Part shown: positions 34,215-42,272 of the stretch, one piece after another
Layout of the letters: the number at the start of each line of letters is the position of its first letter
Numbering within the stretch: position 1 is the first letter of the stretch
Assembly: GCF_014638275.1 (NCBI RefSeq)
Contig: NZ_BMFJ01000003.1
Location: 62,001 to 126,000 of the forward strand
DNA: 64,000 bases
Reading direction: 5' to 3'
From: Primorskyibacter flagellatus
GTDB taxonomy: Bacteria > Pseudomonadota > Alphaproteobacteria > Rhodobacterales > Rhodobacteraceae
Made by a program: the position numbers and the translations under genes
The notes under the pieces: model-generated
Seen by the model: only the letters and a program-made list of their open reading frames with translations
What the model was told of the DNA's origin: nothing
The model's database searches: none

Positions 34215-34804
34215 GGCGTTGTCTCCTTGGCGGATTGGGTTTTGAGGTCACGGACGATCGGCAGCAGCGTATCCTGCAGGATCGCTCGCGTGATCGGACC
34301 GACATGGCGGTAGGCGATGGTGCCATCGGCGATGACGTAGGTTTCGGGCACGCCATAGACGCCCCATTCGATACCGGCGCGTCCGTTGATGTCGGCCCCG
34401 ATGCGCGCATAGGGATCACCCAAGTCGTCGAGCCAGGCGCGCGCCTGATCGGGCGGGTCCTTGTAGTTGATTCCGTAGAGCGGCACCTCGCCTGTGGTGC
34501 TCAATTCCATGAACAGCGGGTGTTCGGCACGGCAGGGCACACACCACGAGGCGAAGACGTTCACCAGTGACACGTGTCCGATCAGGTCCTGCGTCGAAAG
34601 CCCTTCCTCGCGGCCAAGCACCGGGGGAAGCGCGAAGTCGGGCACGGGTTTGCCGAGAAGTACCGACGGCAAATCGTCGCCACCCCTGAAAAGCCCCCAA
34701 CCGAACAGGACCATGAAGGCAAAAGCTATCAGCGGCACCAGCACGAACCCGGAGATACTGCGTCGCGACACAGGGTCGGCATTTCCCTCGACCTCTTCCG
34801 TCAT
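34211..34804 (-). CDS. DsbE/CcmG-like membrane-anchored thioredoxin
   Basis: The 197-residue protein has an N-terminal TM anchor (GFVLVPLIAFAFMVLFGWGL) and the active site VFASWCVPCRAEHP, with the CcmG-type YGVPETYVI. Family members reduce apocytochrome c before haem attachment. It directly follows a c-type cytochrome gene with an ATGA overlap, so it probably matures that cytochrome. Confidence 0.92.
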   Translation of the reverse strand: MTEEVEGNADPVSRRSISGFVLVPLIAFAFMVLFGWGLFRGGDDLPSVLLGKPVPDFALPPVLGREEGLSTQDLIGHVSLVNVFASWCVPCRAEHPLFMELSTTGEVPLYGINYKDPPDQARAWLDDLGDPYARIGADINGRAGIEWGVYGVPETYVIADGTIAYRHVGPITRAILQDTLLPIVRDLKTQSAKETTP

Positions 34805-35226
34805 GGCTGCGCCTGCTCATCGGCAAGGGATCGGCTTTCCTGCGACGCGCGGATCCGGTTGGGCCATCTGCTCTTGATGTAGTCAATGATCGCCGTAATC
34901 TCATCGTCTGTCAGCACATCCTTATATCCGGGCATGTCGCTTTCGTACCCGTTCCCGACAATCGCCGCCGGTCCGCGTTTCACGATGTCGAGCAATACGC
35001 GGTCGGGGTGATGCCACGTATGGCCGGAGGCGTCATGCGGCGGGGCAGGCAACTTGCCGTTCGGCAATCGTGTGCGCCAATCTGGTTGCCCCTCCAGGTT
35101 CGCCCCATGGCAACTGGCACAATTCTCTTGATAAAGGCGCTCGCCCATGAGTACGTCGCTCTGCGCTGCTACTGGCAAAACCGTTGTGGCGAGCAGGACC
35201 GCAGCGAGCCTAATGGTTTTTTTCAC
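34801..35226 (-). CDS. Exported c-type cytochrome (paralogue of the one at 53104)
   Basis: The 141-residue protein starts at a GTG, has signal peptide LAAVLLATTVLPVAAQ and haem site NCASCHGANLEG, with a distal Met in ESDMPGYKDVLTD. It is strikingly similar to the cytochrome at 53104 (shared PAPPHD and HTWHH). Both sit next to a DUF411 protein and a multicopper oxidase. It may accept electrons from that oxidase; this is inference. It is followed by the DsbE-like gene. Confidence 0.92.
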   Translation of the reverse strand: MKKTIRLAAVLLATTVLPVAAQSDVLMGERLYQENCASCHGANLEGQPDWRTRLPNGKLPAPPHDASGHTWHHPDRVLLDIVKRGPAAIVGNGYESDMPGYKDVLTDDEITAIIDYIKSRWPNRIRASQESRSLADEQAQP

Positions 35227-35368
35227 GGTACTTCCGCCTTCTTGTTACGAACCACATACAGAGAATGAAAAGTGCCGCGAGCGACAACAGGACAAGCAGG
35301 ACGCAAAGCGCCCAGACCAATCCCATCGACAACAGGCTGTCGCCGCTGTTGGCACCCTCAATCCGCAT
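35210..35368 (-). CDS. Tiny single-TM membrane protein, 52 residues
   Basis: This short frame encodes MRIEGANSGDSLLSMGLVW followed by a strongly hydrophobic segment (ALCVLLVLLSLAALFILC) and a basic tail (VTRRRKYREKNH). It overlaps the cytochrome start by 17 nt and follows another tiny TM gene with a similar MGLVW plus helix layout. No strong ribosome site was found, so it is tentative. Confidence 0.45.
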   Translation of the reverse strand: MRIEGANSGDSLLSMGLVWALCVLLVLLSLAALFILCMWFVTRRRKYREKNH

Positions 35369-35380
35369 TCTGGAACATTT

Positions 35381-35524
35381 CTATTTTCCGCTGTCCGAGC
35401 GGATGTATTTGACCAAGGCATTCGCCGCGAGCACCAGCACACCCACGATCAGCAACCAGACGAGGCCCATCGCAATCATCATGCCGCCGCCCATCATTCC
35501 ACCGTCCATCATCATGCATTCCAT
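35381..35524 (-). CDS. Met-rich single-TM peptide, 47 residues
   Basis: The frame starts MECMMMDGGMMGGGMMIAMG and continues with a hydrophobic segment (LVWLLIVGVLVLAANALVK) and IRSDSGK. An AAGGGA site lies 9 nt upstream of the ATG. The Met-rich head before a helix suggests Cu(I) binding at the periplasmic face. It lies between the DUF411 and cytochrome genes in a copper operon. Confidence 0.6.
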   Translation of the reverse strand: MECMMMDGGMMGGGMMIAMGLVWLLIVGVLVLAANALVKYIRSDSGK

Positions 35525-35581
35525 CCATTGTTTTCCCTTGAAGCCGGTCTGACACGGGTTCGCACCAGACCGCGCGATTGA

Positions 35582-36055
35582 TCATTCGACCGCATAGACG
35601 GTCGGGCTCACACCTTCTTCGACGGTGTAAATCTTGAAGGGCTCCTGTTTCGCGCCGCCCATACCCGGCGACCCCAATGGCATGCCGGGAAGAGTCACAC
35701 CGGCAATTTCCGGGCGCTCTTCCAGCAGCCTGTTGACGACATCAATCGGCACGTGGCCGCTGACGACGTAATCGTCCAAAAAGGCTGTATGGCAGCCTTG
35801 GAAGTCATCCGGGATGCCCGCATCGCGGCTGATCTGCGCCAGGTCGTGGGTCGGCTTCACCTCCACCGTGAAACCGTTCTCGCGCAGATAGTCCGCGTAG
35901 CTCTCGCAACATTCGCATTGTGGGTTCTTGTAGAGCGTGATCTCCTGCGCCGCGGCAGGCGCGGCATTCAGGCTCATCGCAAGGACGGCGACGGCACCTG
36001 CCGTGCCGAGGCTGGCAAATCCAAGTATCTTCTTTATCGGTTCATTCATTTTCAT
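35582..36055 (-). CDS. DUF411 periplasmic metal-binding protein
   Basis: The 157-residue exported protein has signal peptide GAVAVLAMSLNAAPAAAQ and a DUF411 domain with QCECCESYADYLRENGF, then GCHTAFLDDYVVSGHVP and GVTLPGMPLGSPGM. DUF411 proteins contain a conserved Cys pair and His and often lie beside copper-resistance oxidases. It follows the oxidase at 36075 with 19 nt between them. Start at 36055 rather than 36103 is favoured by the signal peptide. Copper handling is inferred. Confidence 0.88.
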   Translation of the reverse strand: MKMNEPIKKILGFASLGTAGAVAVLAMSLNAAPAAAQEITLYKNPQCECCESYADYLRENGFTVEVKPTHDLAQISRDAGIPDDFQGCHTAFLDDYVVSGHVPIDVVNRLLEERPEIAGVTLPGMPLGSPGMGGAKQEPFKIYTVEEGVSPTVYAVE

Positions 36056-36074
36056 GGTCCTAAGTGTGTGAGTT

Positions 36075-37514
36075 TCAGTTTTTGGTCGTGCCAGGTTCCA
36101 CACGGATGACGCCCATCATGCCCGCCGCCTGGTGTTCCAGAATGTGGCAATGGAACATCCAGTCACCGGGATTGTCCGCGGCGAAGGCGATCTCGACCCG
36201 TTCTTCGGGTGCCATCAGGACGGTGTCCTGCCATTCGCGATACCGAGTCGGTTGTCCGTTGCGGGCGATCACACGGAACGAATGCCCGTGAAAATGGATC
36301 GGATGGTGCCAGGCGGTGCGATTATCCATCTCGAACACGTGCGACGTGCCCTGCGGCAGGACCAGCAAGGGGTCCATCATATGACCCGTCGCGGCTTCTC
36401 CGTTGATGAACCACATGTTGCCCTCGCGCATCTGGTCCATCATCGACCCCATACCGCTGCCCATCATCATCTGCCCCATCATTCCGCCGTTGAAGACGAT
36501 CTGGTGCCGCGCGGCCGACGCAATGTCCGGTTCGGCCAGCGGGTTGGGCGGCAGGTCCATCGACCAGTCCGGTACCGCGTCCCGCAACCTGTCCGGTCCG
36601 TAGGCAAGATCGACCAGCCGGTATTCGAGCCCCTCGTAGAAGGTATCGATGACGGTCACGGCGTCTCCAGGCTTGCCGGTCATGTCGATCACCAGATCGA
36701 CACGCATGGCCGGGCCGATCACAACGATGTTGCTATCAGGGACATGAGGCGTCACGGGCTGACCGTCCAAAGCGACTACGACAGGCTCAAGAGCCCCGAA
36801 ATCCAGCCCAAAAATCCGCGCGTTCGCTGTGTTGATCAATCGCAGCCGGATACGTTCGCCGGACCGCACCGCAATGCGCTCCGGCATCTGACCGTTGATC
36901 GTCACGGAATTCCCGATACGACCGCCATGCATGGCGTCGTGGCGGCTGCCGAAGTCACCCGCAATCTGTCCGTCGCGGGTCATGCGCCAGTCGTCCAGCA
37001 TCCAGGTCAGGTCCCGATCCACGCGGATCGGGTCCGCCTCCTCGACGATCAGCGGCCCGTAAAGGCCGCGTCCGACCTGTTCGGAACTGCGCTGGTGCGG
37101 ATGGTACCAGAACGTGCCCGCATCCAGCGCATCGAATTCGTAAAGGAATTCGCCCGCGACGGGGATCGGGTCCTGCGTGAGGAACGGCACCCCGTCCATC
37201 GCATTGGGCGTGCGGATGCCATGCCAGTGGATTGTGGTCCCTTCATCCAACCCATTCTGAGCCAGAACCCGGATACGGTCGCCTTGCCGGACCCTGATTT
37301 CAGGTCCGGGGACGGATCCGCTATAGCTCCAGACATTAGTCGGGCCGTATGGCAACGGTCGCAGGGCGGCCTGTCCGGATGCCGCGCGTAGCACGAAGGG
37401 GTCCCCTGTTGGATCGGCCATCGCCATTCGTGCAGGTGACAGAGCGGATAGAGCTGTGAAGGCGGCACCGGTGTGCAGCACGTGCCTTCGTGAAATCGGT
37501 CTGTGGAGGATCAT
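36075..37514 (-). CDS. Multicopper oxidase (CueO/CopA-like), Tat-exported
   Basis: The 479-residue protein begins MILHRPISRRHVLHTGAAF, a twin-arginine-like signal. All four copper motifs are present: TTIHWHGIRTP, FWYHPHQRSSEQ, HHPIHFHGHSF and WMFHCHILEHQAAGMMGVI. A Met-rich insertion (MGQMMMGSGMGSMMDQM) lies near 370-390, as in cuprous oxidases. It is a close paralogue of the oxidase at 55059. It follows a CueR-type promoter and a Cys-rich gene and is upstream of DUF411, cytochrome c, DsbE-like and TlpA genes. Confidence 0.94.
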   Translation of the reverse strand: MILHRPISRRHVLHTGAAFTALSALSPARMAMADPTGDPFVLRAASGQAALRPLPYGPTNVWSYSGSVPGPEIRVRQGDRIRVLAQNGLDEGTTIHWHGIRTPNAMDGVPFLTQDPIPVAGEFLYEFDALDAGTFWYHPHQRSSEQVGRGLYGPLIVEEADPIRVDRDLTWMLDDWRMTRDGQIAGDFGSRHDAMHGGRIGNSVTINGQMPERIAVRSGERIRLRLINTANARIFGLDFGALEPVVVALDGQPVTPHVPDSNIVVIGPAMRVDLVIDMTGKPGDAVTVIDTFYEGLEYRLVDLAYGPDRLRDAVPDWSMDLPPNPLAEPDIASAARHQIVFNGGMMGQMMMGSGMGSMMDQMREGNMWFINGEAATGHMMDPLLVLPQGTSHVFEMDNRTAWHHPIHFHGHSFRVIARNGQPTRYREWQDTVLMAPEERVEIAFAADNPGDWMFHCHILEHQAAGMMGVIRVEPGTTKN

Positions 37515-37573
37515 CGCAACTGCCTTGATCTGAAAGGGTCGCACTCAGCCAGCTTCGGCCAAGGCAACAATCA

Positions 37574-37594
37574 GGCCTCGCAGCAGGCGAGGCC
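37574..37594 (-). terminator. Attenuator-like hairpin inside the operon
   Basis: GGCCTCGC and GCGAGGCC form an 8-bp perfect stem around AGCAG. It lies 10 nt beyond the Cys-rich gene and 60 nt before the oxidase start, so it may partially terminate and set the ratio of the two products. Confidence 0.5.
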
Positions 37595-37604
37595 GGTTTC
37601 AGGT

Positions 37605-37958
37605 TCAGACAGGCAGTTTGGGAGGGAATGGATCAAGCGACGGATTCGTGCCGAGTGAGATCAGAGGTTCGGCACCCCGGACGGCAGTACCAAAAGGCCT
37701 CGTGAGCCGCGCTGACGGCATCTTGGCAAAGAGGCCAGAAGTACCGCTGGAGCCGCAAGGAACAGGACACCCACCTTCACAGGCAGTGCCCTCAGCAAAT
37801 CCGGTGGGATCGCACCCGCCGCAACGGCCATCCGCGCTTTCGGTGGGTTCCATCTGCGCCATAGCCGTGATTGACATACTGGCCGACGACATATCCGGCG
37901 CAGTCACTGGACCGAAGGTCAGCATGAGAATCAAAACAAGGCGAAAAACGCAGGTCAT
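37605..37958 (-). CDS. Exported Cys-rich protein after a CueR-type promoter
   Basis: The 117-residue protein starts at the ATG at 37958, has signal-like hydrophobic segment VFRLVLILMLTFGPVTAP, and mature Cys in GRCGGCDPTGF, ACEGGCPVPCGSSG. The Cys spacing suits metal binding. It is first in the operon before the multicopper oxidase. A longer frame to 38003 would pass through the promoter. No named family is assigned. Confidence 0.65.
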   Translation of the reverse strand: MTCVFRLVLILMLTFGPVTAPDMSSASMSITAMAQMEPTESADGRCGGCDPTGFAEGTACEGGCPVPCGSSGTSGLFAKMPSARLTRPFGTAVRGAEPLISLGTNPSLDPFPPKLPV

Positions 37959-37965
37959 ATAGTTA

Positions 37966-37996
37966 CTGCTACAACCTTCCAGCAAGGGGAGGTCAA
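37966..37996 (-). promoter_or_regulatory. CueR-type promoter of the oxidase/DUF411/cytochrome operon
   Basis: On the minus strand TTGACC and TAGCAG are separated by 19 nt, with CCCCTTGCTGGAAGGTT in the spacer region. The right arm matches the GGAAGGT half-site. Confidence 0.75.
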
Positions 37997-38161
37997 GTGA
38001 CATTCTGTAACTGGGACGTGATACCCCTGTAGTGTATCCGCCTCAGACCTTCGCTACTGCCCTTCGCAGCCAGTTGCTCATGCAAAGGTTCATCAGTCCA
38101 CTTGACGTTGGTCGACGTCAACTTGCCGTCGCAAATGAGGAAATGATATCCTCATGCTCGG

Positions 38162-39118
38162 TCAGCTTTTTTCGTGAGTATGAGTTTCCTCCCCATCTCT
38201 CGAATTACCGTGACCATAGAGATCGGCGTTCTGATGAGCGCGATCCTCGTGCTCGAATTCGAGGCTGGAATGGCTGATGCCGAATTCTCCCTTCAGCCGC
38301 TTCTTGATCGCGCTCTTGATCTCTTCAATCTTCGACCACCCCTCGGCTGCCACGACGACATGGCAGTCGAGCGCAGCCTCGTGCTCTTGCATTTGCCAGA
38401 GATGGACGTGGTGGACGTCGGCGACGCCTTCGACTTTCCGCATCGCTTCGACGACGACCTCGTTGTCGATGTCCGGCGGGCTGCCGAGCATCAGCGTCCG
38501 GATTGGACCACCGATCTCGGTGAAGGCCAGGTAGAGGATGTAGAGCGCGATGCCGATGGTGATGGCCGGATCAACCCAACGCATATCATAAAGTATAATG
38601 AGCGTCCCGCCGACTATGACGGCCACTGAAGCCATCGCATCCGAAAGGTTGTGGAGAAACAGCGCGCGGATGTTCACGCTCCCCTTCTGCATTGAATAGG
38701 TCAGCATTGCGGTCAGCGTGTCGACCACAAGGGCGATTCCACCGAGAATGACGACGGTCCACCCCATGACTTCGGGTGGATTAATCATGCGCATGCCACC
38801 TTCGTAGACTAGGTAGAAGCCGATCACGATCAGGGTCGTGTAGTTGATCAGGGCCGCAACGATTTCGACCCTGCCATAGCCGAAGGTCATACGTTCATCG
38901 GCCGGTCGGCGCGCGATCTTGCGCGCGGCGAAGGCAATGACAAGCGAGGCCATATCGGAAAAGTTGTGCAGCGCATCGGCGATCAGTGCCAGACTGCCCG
39001 AGAATATGCCCCCGACGACTTGCGCAACGGTAAGTAGCCCATTCGCCCAGATCGCGATCGCAACCCGCCGATCGCCAGAATTCGGATCGATATGCGCGTG
39101 CCCGTGGTCATGTGGCAT
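38162..39118 (-). CDS. CDF-family Zn/Cd/Co efflux transporter (CzcD/DmeF-like)
   Basis: The 318-residue protein has a His-rich N-terminus (MPHDHGHAHID), six TM segments, the CDF metal sites HNFSDMAS and HNLSDAMAS, and a C-terminal domain with VHHVHLWQMQEHE. It exports divalent cations by proton antiport. The start at 39118 is preferred over 39133. It overlaps the transglutaminase-like gene by 11 nt in the operon driven from 39900-39930. Confidence 0.93.
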   Translation of the reverse strand: MPHDHGHAHIDPNSGDRRVAIAIWANGLLTVAQVVGGIFSGSLALIADALHNFSDMASLVIAFAARKIARRPADERMTFGYGRVEIVAALINYTTLIVIGFYLVYEGGMRMINPPEVMGWTVVILGGIALVVDTLTAMLTYSMQKGSVNIRALFLHNLSDAMASVAVIVGGTLIILYDMRWVDPAITIGIALYILYLAFTEIGGPIRTLMLGSPPDIDNEVVVEAMRKVEGVADVHHVHLWQMQEHEAALDCHVVVAAEGWSKIEEIKSAIKKRLKGEFGISHSSLEFEHEDRAHQNADLYGHGNSRDGEETHTHEKS

Positions 39119-39863
39119 TGGCAGGCTCCTCATGCGCGTGAGCCGCGCGTCGGTCAGTCTTCACGCGGCCGCTGCGGAAACCACGTACGCGCGTATTCAT
39201 CCAGTGGCGTATGATATGACGGTAAAGGGCACCACGCAGCCATCCAAAGGATTGCTCATGGGACAAATAGAAAGCATCCGGCGTATCAAACACGCCGAAA
39301 TCTTGCACGATGCCGGTTTTCTGAATGTAGGTATCTTCTCCGTTCCAGGCGACGGGAGGCGCGCCAAGACAATCCGTGCCCGCGCCATAACCGCAGAGAC
39401 TGTCCGTGTCCGAGAAAGACGTTTGCAGGACTTTGAGGAAAGCGTCATCCAGGATGAAGCCTTCGAGGTTGATCCAAGCACCTTGATATTCGATCTCTAC
39501 CCATGAGTGGAGAATTTCCTGCGGAGCAAGCGGATAAACCGGCTCAGGGACATCACCGCGCTGCAAGCCTTTGTGGATCGCAAACCCATGCAACCGGCAA
39601 CGGATGCCGACACCACGCAGCAGCGCCATCAAGAGCGTCCCTTTGGTATTGCACTGCCCATAGCCGTCGGAAAACACATCCGAGGCGGGGATGTCGTCGG
39701 CTCGATTGTATCCGAACGCGATTTCATTCCGAACGAAATCATAGGCAGCTCCGATCCGATCGTATTCGGATAAGCCGCGCCAGCTGCGGGTCTCAATTAG
39801 ATGCGCAAGAGGCGCGGCATCAAAATCCAGTAGTTTGGTAGGTGCAAGTTGGGGGTCGGTCAT
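39108..39863 (-). CDS. Transglutaminase-like cysteine-protease-fold protein
   Basis: The 251-residue protein lacks a signal peptide and has a transglutaminase core with candidate catalytic Cys in GYGQCNTKGTLL, His in EILHSWVEIEY and Glu/Asp in WINLEGFILDD. The C-terminal part (ALYRHIIRHWMNTRVRGF) is basic. It is the first gene after a metal-type promoter and overlaps the CDF transporter gene. The substrate is unknown. Start at 39863 (ATG) is favoured over a TTG at 39869. Confidence 0.82.
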   Translation of the reverse strand: MTDPQLAPTKLLDFDAAPLAHLIETRSWRGLSEYDRIGAAYDFVRNEIAFGYNRADDIPASDVFSDGYGQCNTKGTLLMALLRGVGIRCRLHGFAIHKGLQRGDVPEPVYPLAPQEILHSWVEIEYQGAWINLEGFILDDAFLKVLQTSFSDTDSLCGYGAGTDCLGAPPVAWNGEDTYIQKTGIVQDFGVFDTPDAFYLSHEQSFGWLRGALYRHIIRHWMNTRVRGFRSGRVKTDRRAAHAHEEPANAT

Positions 39864-39899
39864 CTGCAACGGAGTCGCTCCTCGAATCGTCTTGGAACA

Positions 39900-39930
39900 A
39901 GTCTAATTGCTATAGTCACTATAGCTTCAA
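39900..39930 (-). promoter_or_regulatory. ZntR/CadR-type promoter of the transglutaminase-CDF operon
   Basis: On the minus strand TTGAAG and TAGACT are separated by 19 nt, with the dyad CTATAGTGACTATAG in the spacer. The regulator encoded at 40642 is the likely activator. Confidence 0.72.
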
Positions 39931-39959
39931 CCCTTTCTTTCAGAAAGAATCTCCCGCAA

Positions 39960-40559
39960 CTATTTGCCCGTATGAACTGCTTTGTGGTGTTCGCCGTGTG
40001 CGTCGCGCAGAATGTCGATACCTCCCCAGGCCGCGATCCCGGCGACAATCACGCCGACGACGAGGTCCGGCCAGTTGGTTCCCAGCCAGGCGACGAGACC
40101 ACCAGCCAAGACGATTCCGAGGTTCGCGGCGAAATCGTTGTAACTGAATGTGTTGGCCGCGCGGATGCTGACGTCCGGATCTTTGAGCTTAGCGAGCAGC
40201 CAGACGCAGACTGCGTTGATAGCCGCCGCAATCAGGGCCATGGCGATCATGATCGTCCCAAGCGGATCTGACCCGCCGATGTAGCGGCGCCACGCATCGT
40301 AGAGGATGCCTGCAGCGAACAGGATCAGCAGCCCACCGGAAACGTTCGCCGCCCCGCGTTTCCATTTATCGGATCGGGACAAAGCGAAAAGGCTGATCGC
40401 GTAGACGAAGCTGTCGGAGAGGTTATCGAGCCCGTTGGCAATCAGGGCGCTTGAATCGCCGAAGGCGCCTGTTGCGAAAAAGGCCACTGCCAAACCGATA
40501 TTGAGCGCAAGAACGATCCAAAGCGTCCGTCTCTCCATTGAATCTTGTCTAGCGGCCAT
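39960..40559 (-). CDS. Cation-efflux-family membrane protein (short CDF)
   Basis: The 199-residue protein has TM segments and a CDF-like site NGLDNLSDSFVYAISL, but its second site is NTFSYNDFAANLG rather than HxxxD, and the cytoplasmic C-terminal domain is missing. The tail is His-rich (DAHGEHHKAVHTGK). It follows the MerR-family regulator in the same direction. The altered second site may change metal preference. The start at 40559 is chosen over one at 40589. Confidence 0.85.
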   Translation of the reverse strand: MAARQDSMERRTLWIVLALNIGLAVAFFATGAFGDSSALIANGLDNLSDSFVYAISLFALSRSDKWKRGAANVSGGLLILFAAGILYDAWRRYIGGSDPLGTIMIAMALIAAAINAVCVWLLAKLKDPDVSIRAANTFSYNDFAANLGIVLAGGLVAWLGTNWPDLVVGVIVAGIAAWGGIDILRDAHGEHHKAVHTGK

Positions 40560-40641
40560 TTTGTGGTTCCAGCTTGTGTTGTACGACACATTAACTTCTG
40601 CGGCTGATCTGCGTTCCAGCCGGAATGTTGGCTGAATTCCT

Positions 40642-41070
40642 TCAGGCCCCGGTTTCCTCGTGTTCGGTCAGGCATTCCGAATGGTCCCGCAACACCTCAA
40701 GCACCTTGCAATCTCCCGTCCGCCCGCCGCTGCATTCGTGAACCATGCGTTTCAGTTCCGTGCGCAGCGCCTTCAGGCGCGCCATGCGCTGCTCCACCTG
40801 TTTGAGCTGCCGGCGCGCGATGGCATCGGCCTCGTGGCAGGGCCGGTTGGGATGGTCGCTGAGGTCGAGCAGCTCGCGGATCGCATCGAGCGAGAAACCG
40901 AGTTGTCGCGAGTGGCGGATGAAGGACAGTCGATCGAGCTGTGCATTGTCGTAGCGCCTCTGTCCGCCTTCGGTCCTGCCAGGTTCGGGCATGAGTCCGA
41001 TCTGTTCGTAGTACCGGATGGTCTGCACTTTTGTGCCAGTCTTCTTTGACAGAGTGCCGATCGTGAGCAT
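40642..41070 (-). CDS. ZntR/CadR-type MerR-family regulator
   Basis: The 142-residue protein starts at the ATG at 41070 after GGAGGCG. It has a MerR HTH (MLTIGTLSKKTGTKVQTIRY) and metal-site Cys in NRPCHEADAIA and VHECSGGRTGDCKVLEVL, matching Zn/Cd/Pb sensors rather than copper sensors. It is expected to activate the 19-nt-spacer promoters before zntA, the L,D-transpeptidase, the CDF operon and the SCO-Dsb-Lnt operon. Confidence 0.9.
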   Translation of the reverse strand: MLTIGTLSKKTGTKVQTIRYYEQIGLMPEPGRTEGGQRRYDNAQLDRLSFIRHSRQLGFSLDAIRELLDLSDHPNRPCHEADAIARRQLKQVEQRMARLKALRTELKRMVHECSGGRTGDCKVLEVLRDHSECLTEHEETGA

Positions 41071-41175
41071 TTTCGCCTCCATGAAAAAGATACAGTTGGT
41101 GTAGGTTTTGCCGTCGGAATAAACAAGTGTCGGATTCACAGACGCGTGAGTTCAAGCGATACTATGATTTCGTGC

Positions 41176-41206
41176 TTGAACCTCTAGCGGCTAGAGGATG
41201 TATCCG
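41176..41206 (+). promoter_or_regulatory. ZntR/CadR-type promoter of the SCO-Dsb-Lnt operon
   Basis: TTGAAC and TATCCG are separated by 19 nt, with the perfect dyad CCTCTAGCGGCTAGAGG between them. It lies 36 nt before the TTG start of the first SCO gene. Confidence 0.82.
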
Positions 41207-41241
41207 CACATGCAATAAGAATCAAAAACAGGCGAACAGGA

Positions 41242-41844
41242 TTGTCCCTTACATCGGCACAGAAGTTTCTTTGGGTTTTGGCAGGCGTGGCAGCGCTTGC
41301 CTTCGTATGGCTTTTACTCTGGTCCGACTATCGTGCCGACCGCGCCCGAACCGACGCCGAACCGCCTTTTTTCGCTGAGTTCGAACTAACGGACCACCAG
41401 GGTATGGTTCGAACCGAGGAGGACTTTGCGGGGCGCTGGATGCTGGTGTTTTTCGGCTTCACCAACTGTCCCGACGTCTGCCCGACGACCCTGTCAGAGG
41501 TCGCGGCGGTGATGGACGGTCTGGGCGACGATGCCGCCAAGGTCCAGCCGATTTTCATAACAATCGACCCCGAACGGGACACGCCCGCCGCACTCGCCGA
41601 ATACGTCCCGCTGTTCGATGCGGGCATCATCGGGCTGACGGGCACGCCGGAACAAATCGCCGCCACATCCGAGACGTTTCCGATCTTCTTTGAACGCGTC
41701 GAAGAGGCCGCAGTGCCGGATGGTTACACGATGGGCCACACGTCGCATCTGTTCCTCTTCGATCCCGACGCGGGCTTTGCCGACTCCTGGCCCTACGGCA
41801 CCCCGGCCGAAGAGATTCTCGCCGATCTGGAAGAGAGGATCTGA
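41242..41844 (+). CDS. SCO1/SenC family protein (first gene of a ten-gene operon)
   Basis: The 200-residue membrane-anchored protein starts at a TTG with an ACAGGA site. A TM anchor (FLWVLAGVAALAFVWLLLW) precedes the SCO domain with FTNCPDVCPTTLS and distal His in MGHTSHLFLFD. It binds copper and exchanges thiols. It is followed by DsbB after 5 nt. Placement behind a Zn/Cd-type promoter is unusual for a copper chaperone. Confidence 0.92.
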   Translation: MSLTSAQKFLWVLAGVAALAFVWLLLWSDYRADRARTDAEPPFFAEFELTDHQGMVRTEEDFAGRWMLVFFGFTNCPDVCPTTLSEVAAVMDGLGDDAAKVQPIFITIDPERDTPAALAEYVPLFDAGIIGLTGTPEQIAATSETFPIFFERVEEAAVPDGYTMGHTSHLFLFDPDAGFADSWPYGTPAEEILADLEERI

Positions 41845-41849
41845 TCGAC

Positions 41850-42272
41850 ATGAACCGCATATCCGGAGAAACAGCCCTCGGGCTGGCGTGGATCATCGCG
41901 CTCGTCGCCTCGCTTGCCGTGCTTTTCATCGGCGAGGTGCTGGGGCAGACGCCCTGTGTGCTGTGCTGGTTCCAGCGCGCCTTCATGTTTCCCTTGGCCA
42001 TTATCCTAGGGCTGGGCCTTTGGTGGCGGGACGGCCGTGTGGGGCGCTACGGCATCGCATTGGCGCTTGGCGGCGGCGCAATCGCCCTGTGGCACATGGG
42101 CCTGTACGTCGGTCTTGTTCCCGAACGCATCCAGCCCTGCACGGCCACCGGCCCCTCTTGCACCGATGACAACCAACTGGTCTTCGGCATCCCGATCCCG
42201 CTGATGGCGCTCGCCACCTTCGCGCTGATCGGGGCGCTGTCGGCCCTTTCATTGAAGGACACACGAACATGA
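41850..42272 (+). CDS. dsbB: DsbB-type disulfide-generating membrane protein
   Basis: The 140-residue protein has four TM segments, a quinone-side Cys pair in GQTPCVLCWFQR, and a periplasmic Cys pair in IQPCTATGPSCTDD. It re-oxidises the DsbA-like partner encoded next with an ATGA overlap. The short form resembles BdbC-type members. Confidence 0.92.
   Translation: MNRISGETALGLAWIIALVASLAVLFIGEVLGQTPCVLCWFQRAFMFPLAIILGLGLWWRDGRVGRYGIALALGGGAIALWHMGLYVGLVPERIQPCTATGPSCTDDNQLVFGIPIPLMALATFALIGALSALSLKDTRT

Noticed and set aside
36132..37391. Plus-strand frame of 419 codons across the oxidase at 36075
   Set aside because: It is a shadow of the oxidase; it begins inside that gene and shows no family motif.
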